NCBI GenBank assembly: GCA_003956705.1
Contig: QZCP01000323.1
Location: 209,704-273,703 of the forward strand
Length of the DNA: 64,000 nt
DNA from: Brevipalpus yothersi
Taxonomy: Eukaryota; Arthropoda; Arachnida; Trombidiformes; Tenuipalpidae
Reading direction: 5' to 3'
Below are positions 27,231 through 36,414 of the stretch, one piece after another (within the stretch, counting starts at the first letter, position 1; every line of letters starts with the position of its first letter). Both the position numbers and the translations under genes were made by a program. A model generated the notes under the pieces. It searched no databases. It saw only the letters and a list, made by a program, of their open reading frames with translations, and had not been told where the DNA came from.

Positions 27231-29188
27231 TCAAAAGTTAGGTGATTTTAAGCGAATTCCCTTCTGAAGCCTGTTATTTGCGGTCATTCTATTACCACCC
27301 GATAATTGATTCTTGTTTTTTGGTACGGGAGACTTTGGTCTTAAACTTTCAATTTTATCTGAAGACCCTGTTAGATGACTGTTGGATGATTCGAAATTCT
27401 TGAGATATTTATCACAGTCATAATTGCTGTTGGTCAACCCAGGGCCGATCATCAACCAACCTAGTAGAGTCCAAAAAAATCATAAAAATCGAGGTATTTG
27501 CTATTTTCTACCACCAATAGGTGTAAGTGACATACCTGGTCTGATAGTTGTGTCACGACCGAAGACATGGAGCCGTCGACGACCAAGACAAAAATGTTCG
27601 ATTATATGAAAAATTTCTTCCGGCTTTTCGATCGAACCATACTCTGGTTCCTCACTGATGATCAAGTCTATATCAACATTGGCATGAATGAAATCACCAT
27701 CAGTACTTCTCCTAACCGTACCCTTGATGCCCATTAAACAGTGTTCTTTGGTCCGCTGAAAAATTGCTTTTGGTTCGAGATTTTTGGAGAAACCAGGATT
27801 TTTTATGTTTGTCTTGATCCAGCAGATATCTTCACAACGTCTGAAACCCCATTTACGAAGACAATGGCGACCCAAATCTAAGCCTTCACTGGATCCACAC
27901 CACAGAAAAACAAAGCTTCTCTGGGCTGCAACATCTTCTATTGCTAATTTTTCGAGTTCTTCCCAATTCCAAAAGTCAACATTTGTCACACCTCGTGTCC
28001 TCTTATATTCTTCCAATGGAGGTTCGATGAGAATCACATCAAATTTACAATTCAAATCTTTTAGTCGAAATTTTCTGAGATCACAGTTCAAGTACATCGG
28101 TTTGGTGTTTGTTTCACGAATTTTTTCATCTTTACGTCGAATCAATTCTTTCAATTTAGGATATTCGTCAAATCGTTCGGCGAGACCAACATCACGAATA
28201 AAATTTTGCGGCCTCTGTCCGGTGTCCACAAAATGTTGACAGTAATCATTATGAGGATTAGCACTCTGTGTACCCTTCGGAGGGGAGGAAGAGAGACAAA
28301 AATGATAGTCAGCTTAATTGAACAACAACAATATGTCTTCTTTTTTTTGGCAGTGTATGTGTGTGGATCTGTCTCTGTGACGTTGCTATATTCATGAACA
28401 AAGTGGCCCGAGTAGTTAAAGTGGGCATATACATCAACAGAGAATGATTATAGTTATTTCTTCTTCAAATCATCATCATCATCATATTATCGAGTAATAT
28501 CGAATGAGAAACACAGTAAATGTAGTGGAATTCAAGTGAGCACAACATGCAAGTATGGACATGATGGAACATGTCCGTAGACGATGGAGCATTTCAGCAT
28601 TGAAGAAGATCGAAGAAAGTAGAAGAATGTCAAAAATGATGGTAGAAGCTTGGAGAAGAAGAGTAAAATTACAAGTACCTTGGAAAAAATGCTTGAGTCA
28701 GTATAAATCGATGTTATTGGCTCATGAGATGAACCATTTTCACGTTTCTCACTTTGGCTACTGCCATTATTATTATCATTATCATCATTATTATTGCTAA
28801 TCAAACGGTAAATTGGTACAGAATTAGATTCTCCACCACTACCGAGTAGCGTTCTAAATTGTGTACGATCACATTTGAACAATTTACACAATAAGTCTCG
28901 ACGTAAACGAGATTGTCTTTTCATCAAACGTCTCACCGAACCCGGTTCACTGGGAATAACATCACGACGAACATTATGATGATCAATTGAATTGACGGAT
29001 GAGGCCACAAAAGTGTTGTCACGGTCAGTGTTGCTGCCACTGTTGCTGTGATTAACGTTATTATTATTATTATTATTTATACATGCTGATGATGGACAGC
29101 TTGTTGCCGGAGTTGATGGAGCAAAGGTATGAACATCATCACCACATTCTGCTCGCTCATCATCTTCGGTGGAATCTTTTCTCACCAT
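27231..29188 (-). CDS. METTL14: METTL14, m6A writer subunit, three coding exons
   Basis: METTL14 is the RNA-binding, catalytically silent partner of METTL3 in the nuclear N6-adenosine methyltransferase complex. Exons in reading order: 29188-28679, 28274-27536 and 27460-27231; introns are 404 and 75 bp. The joined frame is 1479 nt, 492 residues. The MT-A70 core is very well kept: NPHNDYCQHFVDTG, RPQNFIRDVGLAERF, the EPPL motif (about residues 254-257) that replaces the catalytic DPPW of METTL3, FLWCGS, GLDLGR, EDICWIKTN, QRTKEHCLMGIKGTV, STDGDFIHANVDIDL, and HIIEHFCLGRRRLHVFGRD. The last exon has GLTNSNY and LRPKSP. Exon 1 joins through IYTDSSIFSK to GTQSANPHN, as in human IYKDSSTFLK-GTQS. Its region RQSRLRRDLL resembles the human N-terminal helix, preceded by a low-complexity Asn/Ser-rich extension. 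The start at 29188 is the first ATG, but a Met just before RQSRLRR is also possible. The C-terminal RGG tail is absent. Confidence 0.95.
29058..29082 (-). repeat. Poly-asparagine microsatellite inside METTL14 exon 1
   Basis: An ATT/TTA-type trinucleotide run on the + strand encodes about seven consecutive Asn residues in the METTL14 N-terminal extension. A second Asn/Asp run near 28760-28795 encodes a similar stretch. Such in-frame trinucleotide tracts are expected to vary in length between individuals. Confidence 0.7.
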
Positions 29189-29452
29189 AACTGGCAAGAA
29201 AGTTCCTCCTTATAAATCACTCAATCAACAAACAAATAATCAATCAATCCACCAAAATTAATTCAATTTAATTTAATTCAATATTCACCATGTCTCGAAA
29301 TGTATTCCATCATCAAAACTCCTAACTGACCATCAAAATGATGAGAATATTGAATCAATATTATTGATGTGAGAATGTTTTCATTTTAATTTATCACTCA
29401 TCAAGCACCCACTAGAGGTCACTGAAATCGAAATTTTCATAAATTTTCTTAT

Positions 29453-29462
29453 ACGCATGCGC
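29453..29462. promoter_or_regulatory. NRF1-like palindromic site ACGCATGCGC
   Basis: The sequence differs by one base from the NRF1/EWG core GCGCATGCGC, a factor typical of CpG-containing, TATA-less bidirectional housekeeping promoters. It lies 265 bp from the METTL14 ATG and 244 bp from the Myb ATG, almost midway. CpG-containing 10-mers of this kind are rare in this AT-rich window. Binding is inferred only. Confidence 0.5.
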
Positions 29463-29480
29463 TGCAAAATGCTGGCCTGT

Positions 29481-29490
29481 GATTGGTTAG
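29481..29490. promoter_or_regulatory. Inverted CCAAT box (NF-Y type)
   Basis: GATTGGTTAG contains ATTGG with the flanking purine and pyrimidine favoured by NF-Y. It lies 19 bp from the NRF1-like site in the divergent promoter. The pairing of the two motifs is more persuasive than either alone. Confidence 0.45.
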
Positions 29491-29705
29491 TAGAATTGAA
29501 AGGCTTTGTTTTGTGCTGTTTTGAGTAACTTTTTCGGCGGTTACAAAAAAGGCTCTTCTCATTGATGAGAGAGAGAAAGAATATTGTGTATGTGTTTGCA
29601 TGCCTTTTTTTTAAGGATGATTTAATTGTGTTTAGTAAATATATATATATATTTAATTGATACAACATTACAATCAATTACCGTGGCTTCATTAAAATAT
29701 TTTAG

Positions 29706-31476
29706 ATGTATTTACCTGGACCGTGTTCACCTCATCACAGTGGTGTTAGTGTCGGTAATGGTAATGGTAATGTGACTGTTGGTTGTGTCAATGTGAATGT
29801 GAATGTTAATGGTGGTGTTGGTAGTAGTAATAGTGAAAGAAAGCGTCCTGCGAAGCCCATCAACAGGGGCAGATGGACCAAGGAAGAGGATAGAAAATTG
29901 AAAGATCTTGTGCTAGTCCGTGGTGAAAATTGGTCACTTATTGCTGATCATTTTCCAGATCGCACTGATTCACAGTGTCAACAGAGATGGGAAAAAGTGG
30001 TGAATCCAAATCTTGTCAAAGGCCCTTGGACCAAAGAGGTTAGTGTGAATGTTGTTTATCACTATCTTGACCTCAGGTGTTATCTAATCTGGGTAAACTG
30101 GTTAAGCTGGCTATTCAAGGATAACTTATCACTGGGCACGCTTGATGGAGATTAATTTTTTTCTTTCGAGGTTTTTTGGGCCTCATCTTTGAAACTAATT
30201 GTCCTAATATTTCTACTTGCTTATGTCTAGTCTAGGGCTCTGTTTATCACCAATGTCTTAATTTTGTTGTTGTTTTTCTTTGCTCTTACCAAATTTTTAG
30301 GAAGACGAATTAGTTGTTAGACTTGTTGGCAAATATGGTCCCAAAAAGTGGACTGTAATTGCAAAAGAATTGAAAGGAAGAATCGGTAAACAATGTCGAG
30401 AAAGGTGGCACAATCACCTGAATCCAAATATTAACAAGTTACCATGGACTGATGAAGAAGAGAGAGCTATAATCGATGCCCATCGAAAATGGGGAAACCA
30501 GTGGGCAAAGATTGCTAAAATTTTACCTGGTCGAACTGATAATGCTATCAAAAATCATTGGAATTCTACGCTCAAGAGGAAAGCTGAAGCACTTGAGCGA
30601 GGATCACCTAATCTTCCTCAACCTCGTCGTAAACGACGGAAACGTGAAAATCACGAAAATATTACTTGCAGTACACCGAGTAGTACGAGTGTCACTGCAA
30701 CACCTTCAACCTCAACCTCAACCTCCTCCTGCTCCATTTCCACTTCCAAACCTCACAGTGCATATTTTACTCCCAACAGTACCTATACTAGTATAAGAAA
30801 ACCTCTCGAAATGAAGTTTGTCAACTCTATTCAAGATTCTAACTATTTTAGCCAAACTTCCTTTAATTCATCATTATCGATTTCGCATGCTGTTAATCCG
30901 GTGGCTAATGAAAATATTGTTTGTGTCAAGTCAGAAGATGATGAACTCAAGGATCTCAGTGATCTACTTCCTCCCCTCAACGCAGATCTATTGGAAAGAG
31001 GGGGAGTAGATTTTTCAAGCTTTGAAGCTGATCTTTTCCATGAAAATTTTCTCATGGACGTGTTAGACACAATGGATGCATCATCTTTATCTATAGGCTC
31101 TCTCGATAACATCGGAACCGAGCCAATCCAGAGAAAAGCTTTGAGTTGCAAAGAGGTATTCACCAATCAATGCGCACCTTTCACATGGAGGCTTTAACAA
31201 TCTCTCTCTCTTTCTCTCTCTCTTTTTCTTTTTTCCTCTCCTCTTTCTCTCCACTATTTTTCACAGAATCTTTCACCTCTTCGGCCCAAACGCCCAAATT
31301 TTGTTACTTTTTCTACGCCTGATATAGTCCCCAGCACCCCATCTACATCATCTATATCGGATGAGAAGATAATCTGTGGTGGAACTCCGGACCAGATTGA
31401 ACTCACCCAGCAAGCTCGAGCTTTTCTCGGGCATTGTTCCGGTCACAGTCCTAATCTATATTCAAAATATATGTAA
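29706..31476 (+). CDS. MYB: c-Myb-type R1R2R3 transcription factor (at least three exons)
   Basis: Animal Myb, a nuclear DNA-binding factor that in other animals controls cell-cycle genes with the MuvB/DREAM complex. Exons: 29706-30038, 30301-31155 and 31267-31476, giving 1398 nt, 465 residues. Three Myb repeats: R1 about 56-103 (W57, W76, W95), R2 about 108-155 (W108, W128, W147; GRIGKQCRERWHNHLNP, with the redox Cys of c-Myb), and R3 about 160-206 (W160, W179, W198; GRTDNAIKNHWNSTLKRK). Then come a basic stretch (PRRKRRKRE), a Ser/Thr-rich region and an acidic, Leu-rich segment (about residues 318-365; DLSDLLPPL) that looks like an activation domain. The start codon directly follows an in-frame TAG, so 29706 is the first Met unless an exon lies upstream. 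The N-terminus is a GTAATG-derived Val/Asn repeat. The third exon uses a weak donor (GTATTC); without splicing, the frame stops at 31197. In-phase exons further on could extend the gene to 32323. Confidence 0.92.
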
Positions 31477-32064
31477 CTTATCCAAAACTAACATTTATAT
31501 GGTGACTTTTGGTAATTTTAAAGTGTCCTATTTTGCTCGTAAACTTATATTCATCAACAGAATTGATTCATCTTCTAACTCACACACACACACTCTTGAT
31601 TTTGGTTAACCTATTAACTATATATCAAGAAAAGAACCAAATTGCACGCACTTGGCATTTTTCTTTCTCTCTCTCTCTCTTTCTTCTTCAGCAAACACCG
31701 CCAACAATAACAATAATAACAACAAAAACAGCAATAGTTGTGCTGTTTTAGACTACAAACGAATTCAAATATATTACTCTCGATATTGTGGGTAAAAGTT
31801 TGGTGTTTGGTTTTGCTATACACGTATATGTATAACTCTCTCATATCGTTTTTGTTTCATTTTACTTGGATGTTTACAACCCTAATTAATACATGTATGA
31901 AAAAAAGTAAAACTAATCAACCCATATATGGGTTTATTTCTAGTAGAAATACTACTACTCAATCAATGCCTTATAATTTCATTTTTTTACGCGCCCTTTT
32001 TCGACCATCTACACATCTTCAATCAAACACACACAGAGAGCAGCTTGCATCAAACTTTCCTCAG

Positions 32065-32323
32065 GACACATCAAAAGCGCGGGAGGAAAAGGTACCACAG
32101 CAATGGCAACAGAGCGAGAGAGGGACATGCACACACAGGCCCACAGGCACACACAATGGCACCTCAGAAGCGGACCAAACGGAGAATGGCTTCTGTTACC
32201 AAGCCCGCCGAACATGTCCTGAGGCCACTTACCGATGAAGAGAGAGAGAAAAAAAAGACTTCTGTATCACCACCAGATTCCACTAGCTACTCACAAATTT
32301 TTCGAAAAATTCCAAAAGGATGA
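32065..32323 (+). CDS. Possible coding exon, unrecognised; may be the Myb 3' end
   Basis: An open frame that follows a good acceptor (TTTCCTCAG ending at 32064) and ends at a TGA at 32323. From 32156 it has its own ATG and would encode 55 residues starting MAPQKRTKRRMASVTKPAEH. The stretch 32155-32245 is clearly richer in G and C than its neighbours and reads as a basic, Lys/Arg-rich protein. I recognise no domain. Two readings are possible: the last exon of Myb, reached in phase through 31692-31791, or a separate short gene. An overlapping frame (32235-32522) is also open, but it is driven by GA repeats. Confidence 0.3.
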
Positions 32324-32332
32324 GAGAGAGAA

Positions 32333-32402
32333 GAGAGTAAAGTGGGAGGGAGAAAGAGAAGAGAGAGAGAGAAGAGAGAGAGCAAAGTGGGAGGGAGAAA
32401 GA
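32333..32402. repeat. Imperfect 45-bp tandem duplication, purine-rich
   Basis: The unit GAGAGTAAAGTGGGAGGGAG at 32333 recurs as GAGAGCAAAGTGGGAGGGAG at 32378, exactly 45 bp on, each followed by AAAGA. The spacing is a multiple of three, so an overlapping open frame repeats a 15-residue motif. It is more complex than the GA microsatellites and looks like a local duplication. Confidence 0.75.
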
Positions 32403-32707
32403 TGCAAGCAGCCTGAAGCATTCGGTGAACTTACATCGGATAAAGTTTTGACTTCAGTACTGACTTGTGTGAGCATCAGTAAAGTTCTAACATATACTCT
32501 ACGTAAACTTCATGTACCATGAAGTTTATTGTATTACGTTTGTGAGAATTTTCGTACACAACACTATGTGTGTATGTGTGTGAGAATGTGATCGTTTGTG
32601 TTGTTGGTGAAATCAACTTATCAGGACTAGTACAATTATTTTGTTTCGTCGTCGGCGACTAGTAGCCAACATCATGATACACTTGTAGTGGGAACATTAT
32701 TTGGATT

Positions 32708-32718
32708 ATTGGACCAAT
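32708..32718. promoter_or_regulatory. Back-to-back CCAAT palindrome upstream of ephrin
   Basis: ATTGGACCAAT is a perfect 11-bp palindrome with one central base, presenting a CCAAT box on each strand 153 bp before the ephrin ATG. The distance fits a proximal promoter, but binding is only inferred. Confidence 0.3.
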
Positions 32719-32870
32719 CGTTTTTCTTTGCTCACCATCGTTCTTCTACTTCATTATTATTATTATTAACATCATCATTGAAATCATGATGAGAAAAGTG
32801 ATACATTTTTTTCCAAGGATTATTCGGTGATACCCATACCCAGCCACTCGAAAGAGAACCTTAGTGAATC

Positions 32871-34892
32871 ATGCTACTTGTTTTTGTTCATATATTACCA
32901 CTTTTGATGTGTTGCTGTGTTGTGAATAGTGTAAAAACACACCTCCAACTGCCTGATGTATATTGGAATTCCTCTAATCCAATGTGAGTCATTATTAAAC
33001 TTTTATCAGTATCACTTTTCCACTTCTCATCGACTGGTTTTCTCTCAATGAACTTTGATTAATATAATGATTAATTTTTACTGTTGAATGTTTGACTTTT
33101 GCCTAATGAAAAAGATGACAAAACTTATCAAACAACGATTTTCGATGTTCAATTCGAAATATTTTCACCAGTAAAAACAATCACTAAAAATGATGCAATC
33201 ATTTTCTAGGATAATCATTTTGAGTTCGCCAAAATCTGTGATTTTTGTTGATCTCGTGAATCAATTAGTCACTAATTTTTGATGATCGATTTTCTCCCAT
33301 CCTAGATGGACGATGTTTTAATGATCACTAGATGAATGATGCAACTAACATGTAATAAGGATGAAATTGCAATTGCAATTTTTTTTCTCATGATCAGTCG
33401 TTGAAATTCTCAGACATCTCCCAACTTAAATGTTATCCTAGGCACAATGTTAACTAAGGAGATGGACTATTTTACCGAATTCTTCAATCCAGACCCTTGA
33501 GCTGGGTTTTGGATGCGATATTAGCGATTCCTGATCGTGAAGGTGCCTTTTGATCATTTCATTTCATCCCTTTGCCAACCAGCAACTAATGATCATGCCG
33601 CCGACCCATGAGTAAATCTAAATAGTAGCTATCAACAGTAGCGGCAAATGATTCAAATTAGCCGATCCTTCAGCCAAGTTAAAATCTTATTAGAGGATAT
33701 CGATTTAAGTGACCGACATGATGAAGATTGGTGAGAAAGTGAGAGGAATAGAGAGAGGCTCTTTAAAATTATTTGATATGGATCCCCCCAAAAATCATTG
33801 ATAAAAGGTCTCCTTAATCTGTCTCTCTCTCTCTCTCTTTCATTTAACATCTTCTTTTTGAGTCAAGTTTTGCCAAACTAAATGATGGCAACCGATCACT
33901 TGAGTTGAGAGGATATTCAAATGGATTGACAACTACTACCACTATTAGCACACCACACAGTACAAGTCAAAATGCAAAGTGTCAATTTAACTTTCCATCA
34001 TGTTTAAGTATAAGCTTTGCCATTCATTTCATTCACTTTACTTTTTTTGGCAACTTTTTTTATGCTACCTTTTCTCTTTCTTTCTTCCACTTTTTTTCGG
34101 GCATTATTGTTGTCCTCATGTTCATTCAGTGGCAAATGTTGGTCTTTTTTGAACATCACCAATATATACATGTATATTGGTCCTTCTCTCTCTCTCTCTA
34201 TCGTGTATATTGGAAACAGGTCAATTGGCCCATACCAAGTGATCAGTTACACCCATCATTCCTTAAAAACTTTTCCCGAAAAAAGTGAAAAGGCAACAAC
34301 ATCTAATCTGAGTTCAACAGTTACTACTACCGATCGTCAATACTAATACTTATATTCATTTCGAATATGTATTCCTGTTCAACGTACATATACACATATT
34401 GCGTATCAATCAGCGAAAAAAAGGCTTGACAACTTGTGTGCATATATTCAACTAACAAGCTGATATTACATTTGACCATGAATATTGAGTAGTAGTAATA
34501 GTAGTAGCAATAACAGGCAACAGTTATCATGTCCCGCATGATCATCTAAGTAATCTTTTCTTTTTTCCCCCAAAGTATTGATTCAATTGAAGGCCACTAT
34601 TTTGGCCATATTTGATCAGTGATTTTTGATCTTATTTTTTGTATTCATCTTGAAGTATATTTTTCCTATTCTATTCTCGCTCTCTTTTGACTTCGTGACA
34701 TGACCACTTACTAGAACCGATAGATTGTTAAAAACGTGCCTTGATCGGCCTATCCTCATTCATACATTGTGCAGTGTGTATGATCATTGGATAGGTTTTC
34801 GCTCTCTCTTCAAGCCAACACATACACACACTCAGGACTTCATAGGCCCAGTTCATCGGTCCGAATAGTCGAGAGCAGAAGGTCCCATGAAT

Positions 34893-34943
<51 letters not shown>

Positions 34944-36263
34944 GTCCATGAAGAATGAATCTTGTCCGCTCCAAAAGAGAGTGAAGAGGACGGAAAAAGA
35001 GAGAATATCGATTTGTGGCCGCTCTCTTCAGTCTTCTATTGTCCGTGAAGAGACACACATTCATATTATATAGCTACCTCTCAAATACTAGCACTACTAG
35101 TAATAGTGATAGTACTAGTAGTAGTAAATAACCCCATAGATACTGACATTATGTTCAATTAGGACCTACCCTGAAGGGAAGAGAATATTATATCTTGTGG
35201 AACAGAGAGAGAGAGGTGAAGCGAAAGAGTGTGTCTGTGTCAGATTTAGTCGTGCATACTGGTGTATATGTGTGTGTGTGTGAAGAGAGAGAAGTACTTG
35301 AAGTAGTTTGCGAAAAGTTTGCTTGGACATTTTGTGTGTGTGTGTGTGTGTCCTTATTCTTTTTTTCGAAAATCTTCTCCTCAAGTGGCCTCACTTGTGT
35401 GTGAAGCAAGATCTTTTACACTCTTCTTTCTCTCTCTCTTTCTTCTGGCTACAACTATACTCATCTCGGCATTACAAAAGGAAGAGAGACTGTAGCTTTA
35501 CTTGAGAGAATAAGATGGGACAAGTTTACTGAGCCATTGATGCCATGTTTGCCCAAAACATTTTCTTCGGCTTTAATAGGTATTGTTGTTGAAACAAGAG
35601 AAGAAGAAAAAGATGAAGAAGAAGAATTCCTTCTTTTCATTCTTTTGCCGCTTTTTTCACTCATATATGATGTCTTTTTTGCTCTCTCTCTTTCTCTCTC
35701 CTTCTCTTTCCCTTTCTTCCGTTCTTAAGTATTGCCGATCTCTCTTTACATTTACTTTTTTGCCGAACTTTTGCCTATCATCAATATCTTTCTAAGGTCA
35801 ACGGTAATTCTCCTTAAGGCCAACTTGATAAGTCCATATACCACATCACTTTTCCTCTTACACACATCGATCTTGCCTCTTGACTTGCTACCTCTCTCTT
35901 GATCATCTCTCTCTCTCTCTTCTCTTCTCTTATATTCATAAACTTGAAGAAATTTGGCGAAGAAAAAAGAGAGAGAGACCAACTTTTCTCTCTCTCTTTA
36001 CACATACACACATACAAACATTAATACCTTGTGTAGTAAGTGTATATATACTTTGAAGTAGAACATTTATTGAAGAAAAAGTAAAGAATAAGTAAAGAAT
36101 AAGGTCGAGAAATGATCGGCAATTCAAACCAGTTTTGAACCGGTCTCTTCTAATGTTATTACTTACAGAGAGAAATGTTTGAAAAAAGTTCTCTCTTCAA
36201 TTCACAATATTCACAATCTATACTCTTTCTTTCCTCTTCTTCTTCATCTTCTACTTCATCATT

Positions 36264-36298
<35 letters not shown>

Positions 36299-36376
36299 CG
36301 AGTATGTTGCATTGATATAAGTTTACATGGGAAAAAGAGTCGAGAGTTTTTCTCTCAATACTTGAAATAAGAATAA

Positions 36377-36414
<38 letters not shown>

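Larger units (their letters stand above)
29189..29705. promoter_or_regulatory. Bidirectional METTL14/MYB promoter region
   Basis: The 517 bp between the divergent start codons must hold both 5' UTRs and promoters. The centre, about 29,453-29,545, is less AT-rich than its flanks and holds ACGCATGCGC, GATTGGTTAG and TTTTCGGCGGTT. The flanks are AT-rich with short repeats, including (TA)n at 29641-29651. There is no TATA box at an obvious place for either gene. Confidence 0.6.
31477..32870 (+). other. Myb 3' region and ephrin upstream region
   Basis: Contains the possible extra Myb exons (31692-31791 and 32065-32323), a purine-rich 45-bp tandem duplication (32333-32402), a short CGTCGTCGGCGAC patch near 32648-32659 and a palindromic CCAAT pair (32708-32718). 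No AATAAA is seen after the Myb stop. The ephrin 5' UTR and promoter should lie in the last few hundred bases. Confidence 0.5.

Noticed and set aside
27784..28239. Plus-strand 151-residue open frame under METTL14
   Set aside because: It is antisense to the highly conserved MT-A70 core, which explains the missing stops.
30476..30796. Second open frame inside the Myb exon
   Set aside because: It is a frame-shifted reading of the R3 repeat and the Ser/Thr-rich region; the Myb frame is clearly the coding one.
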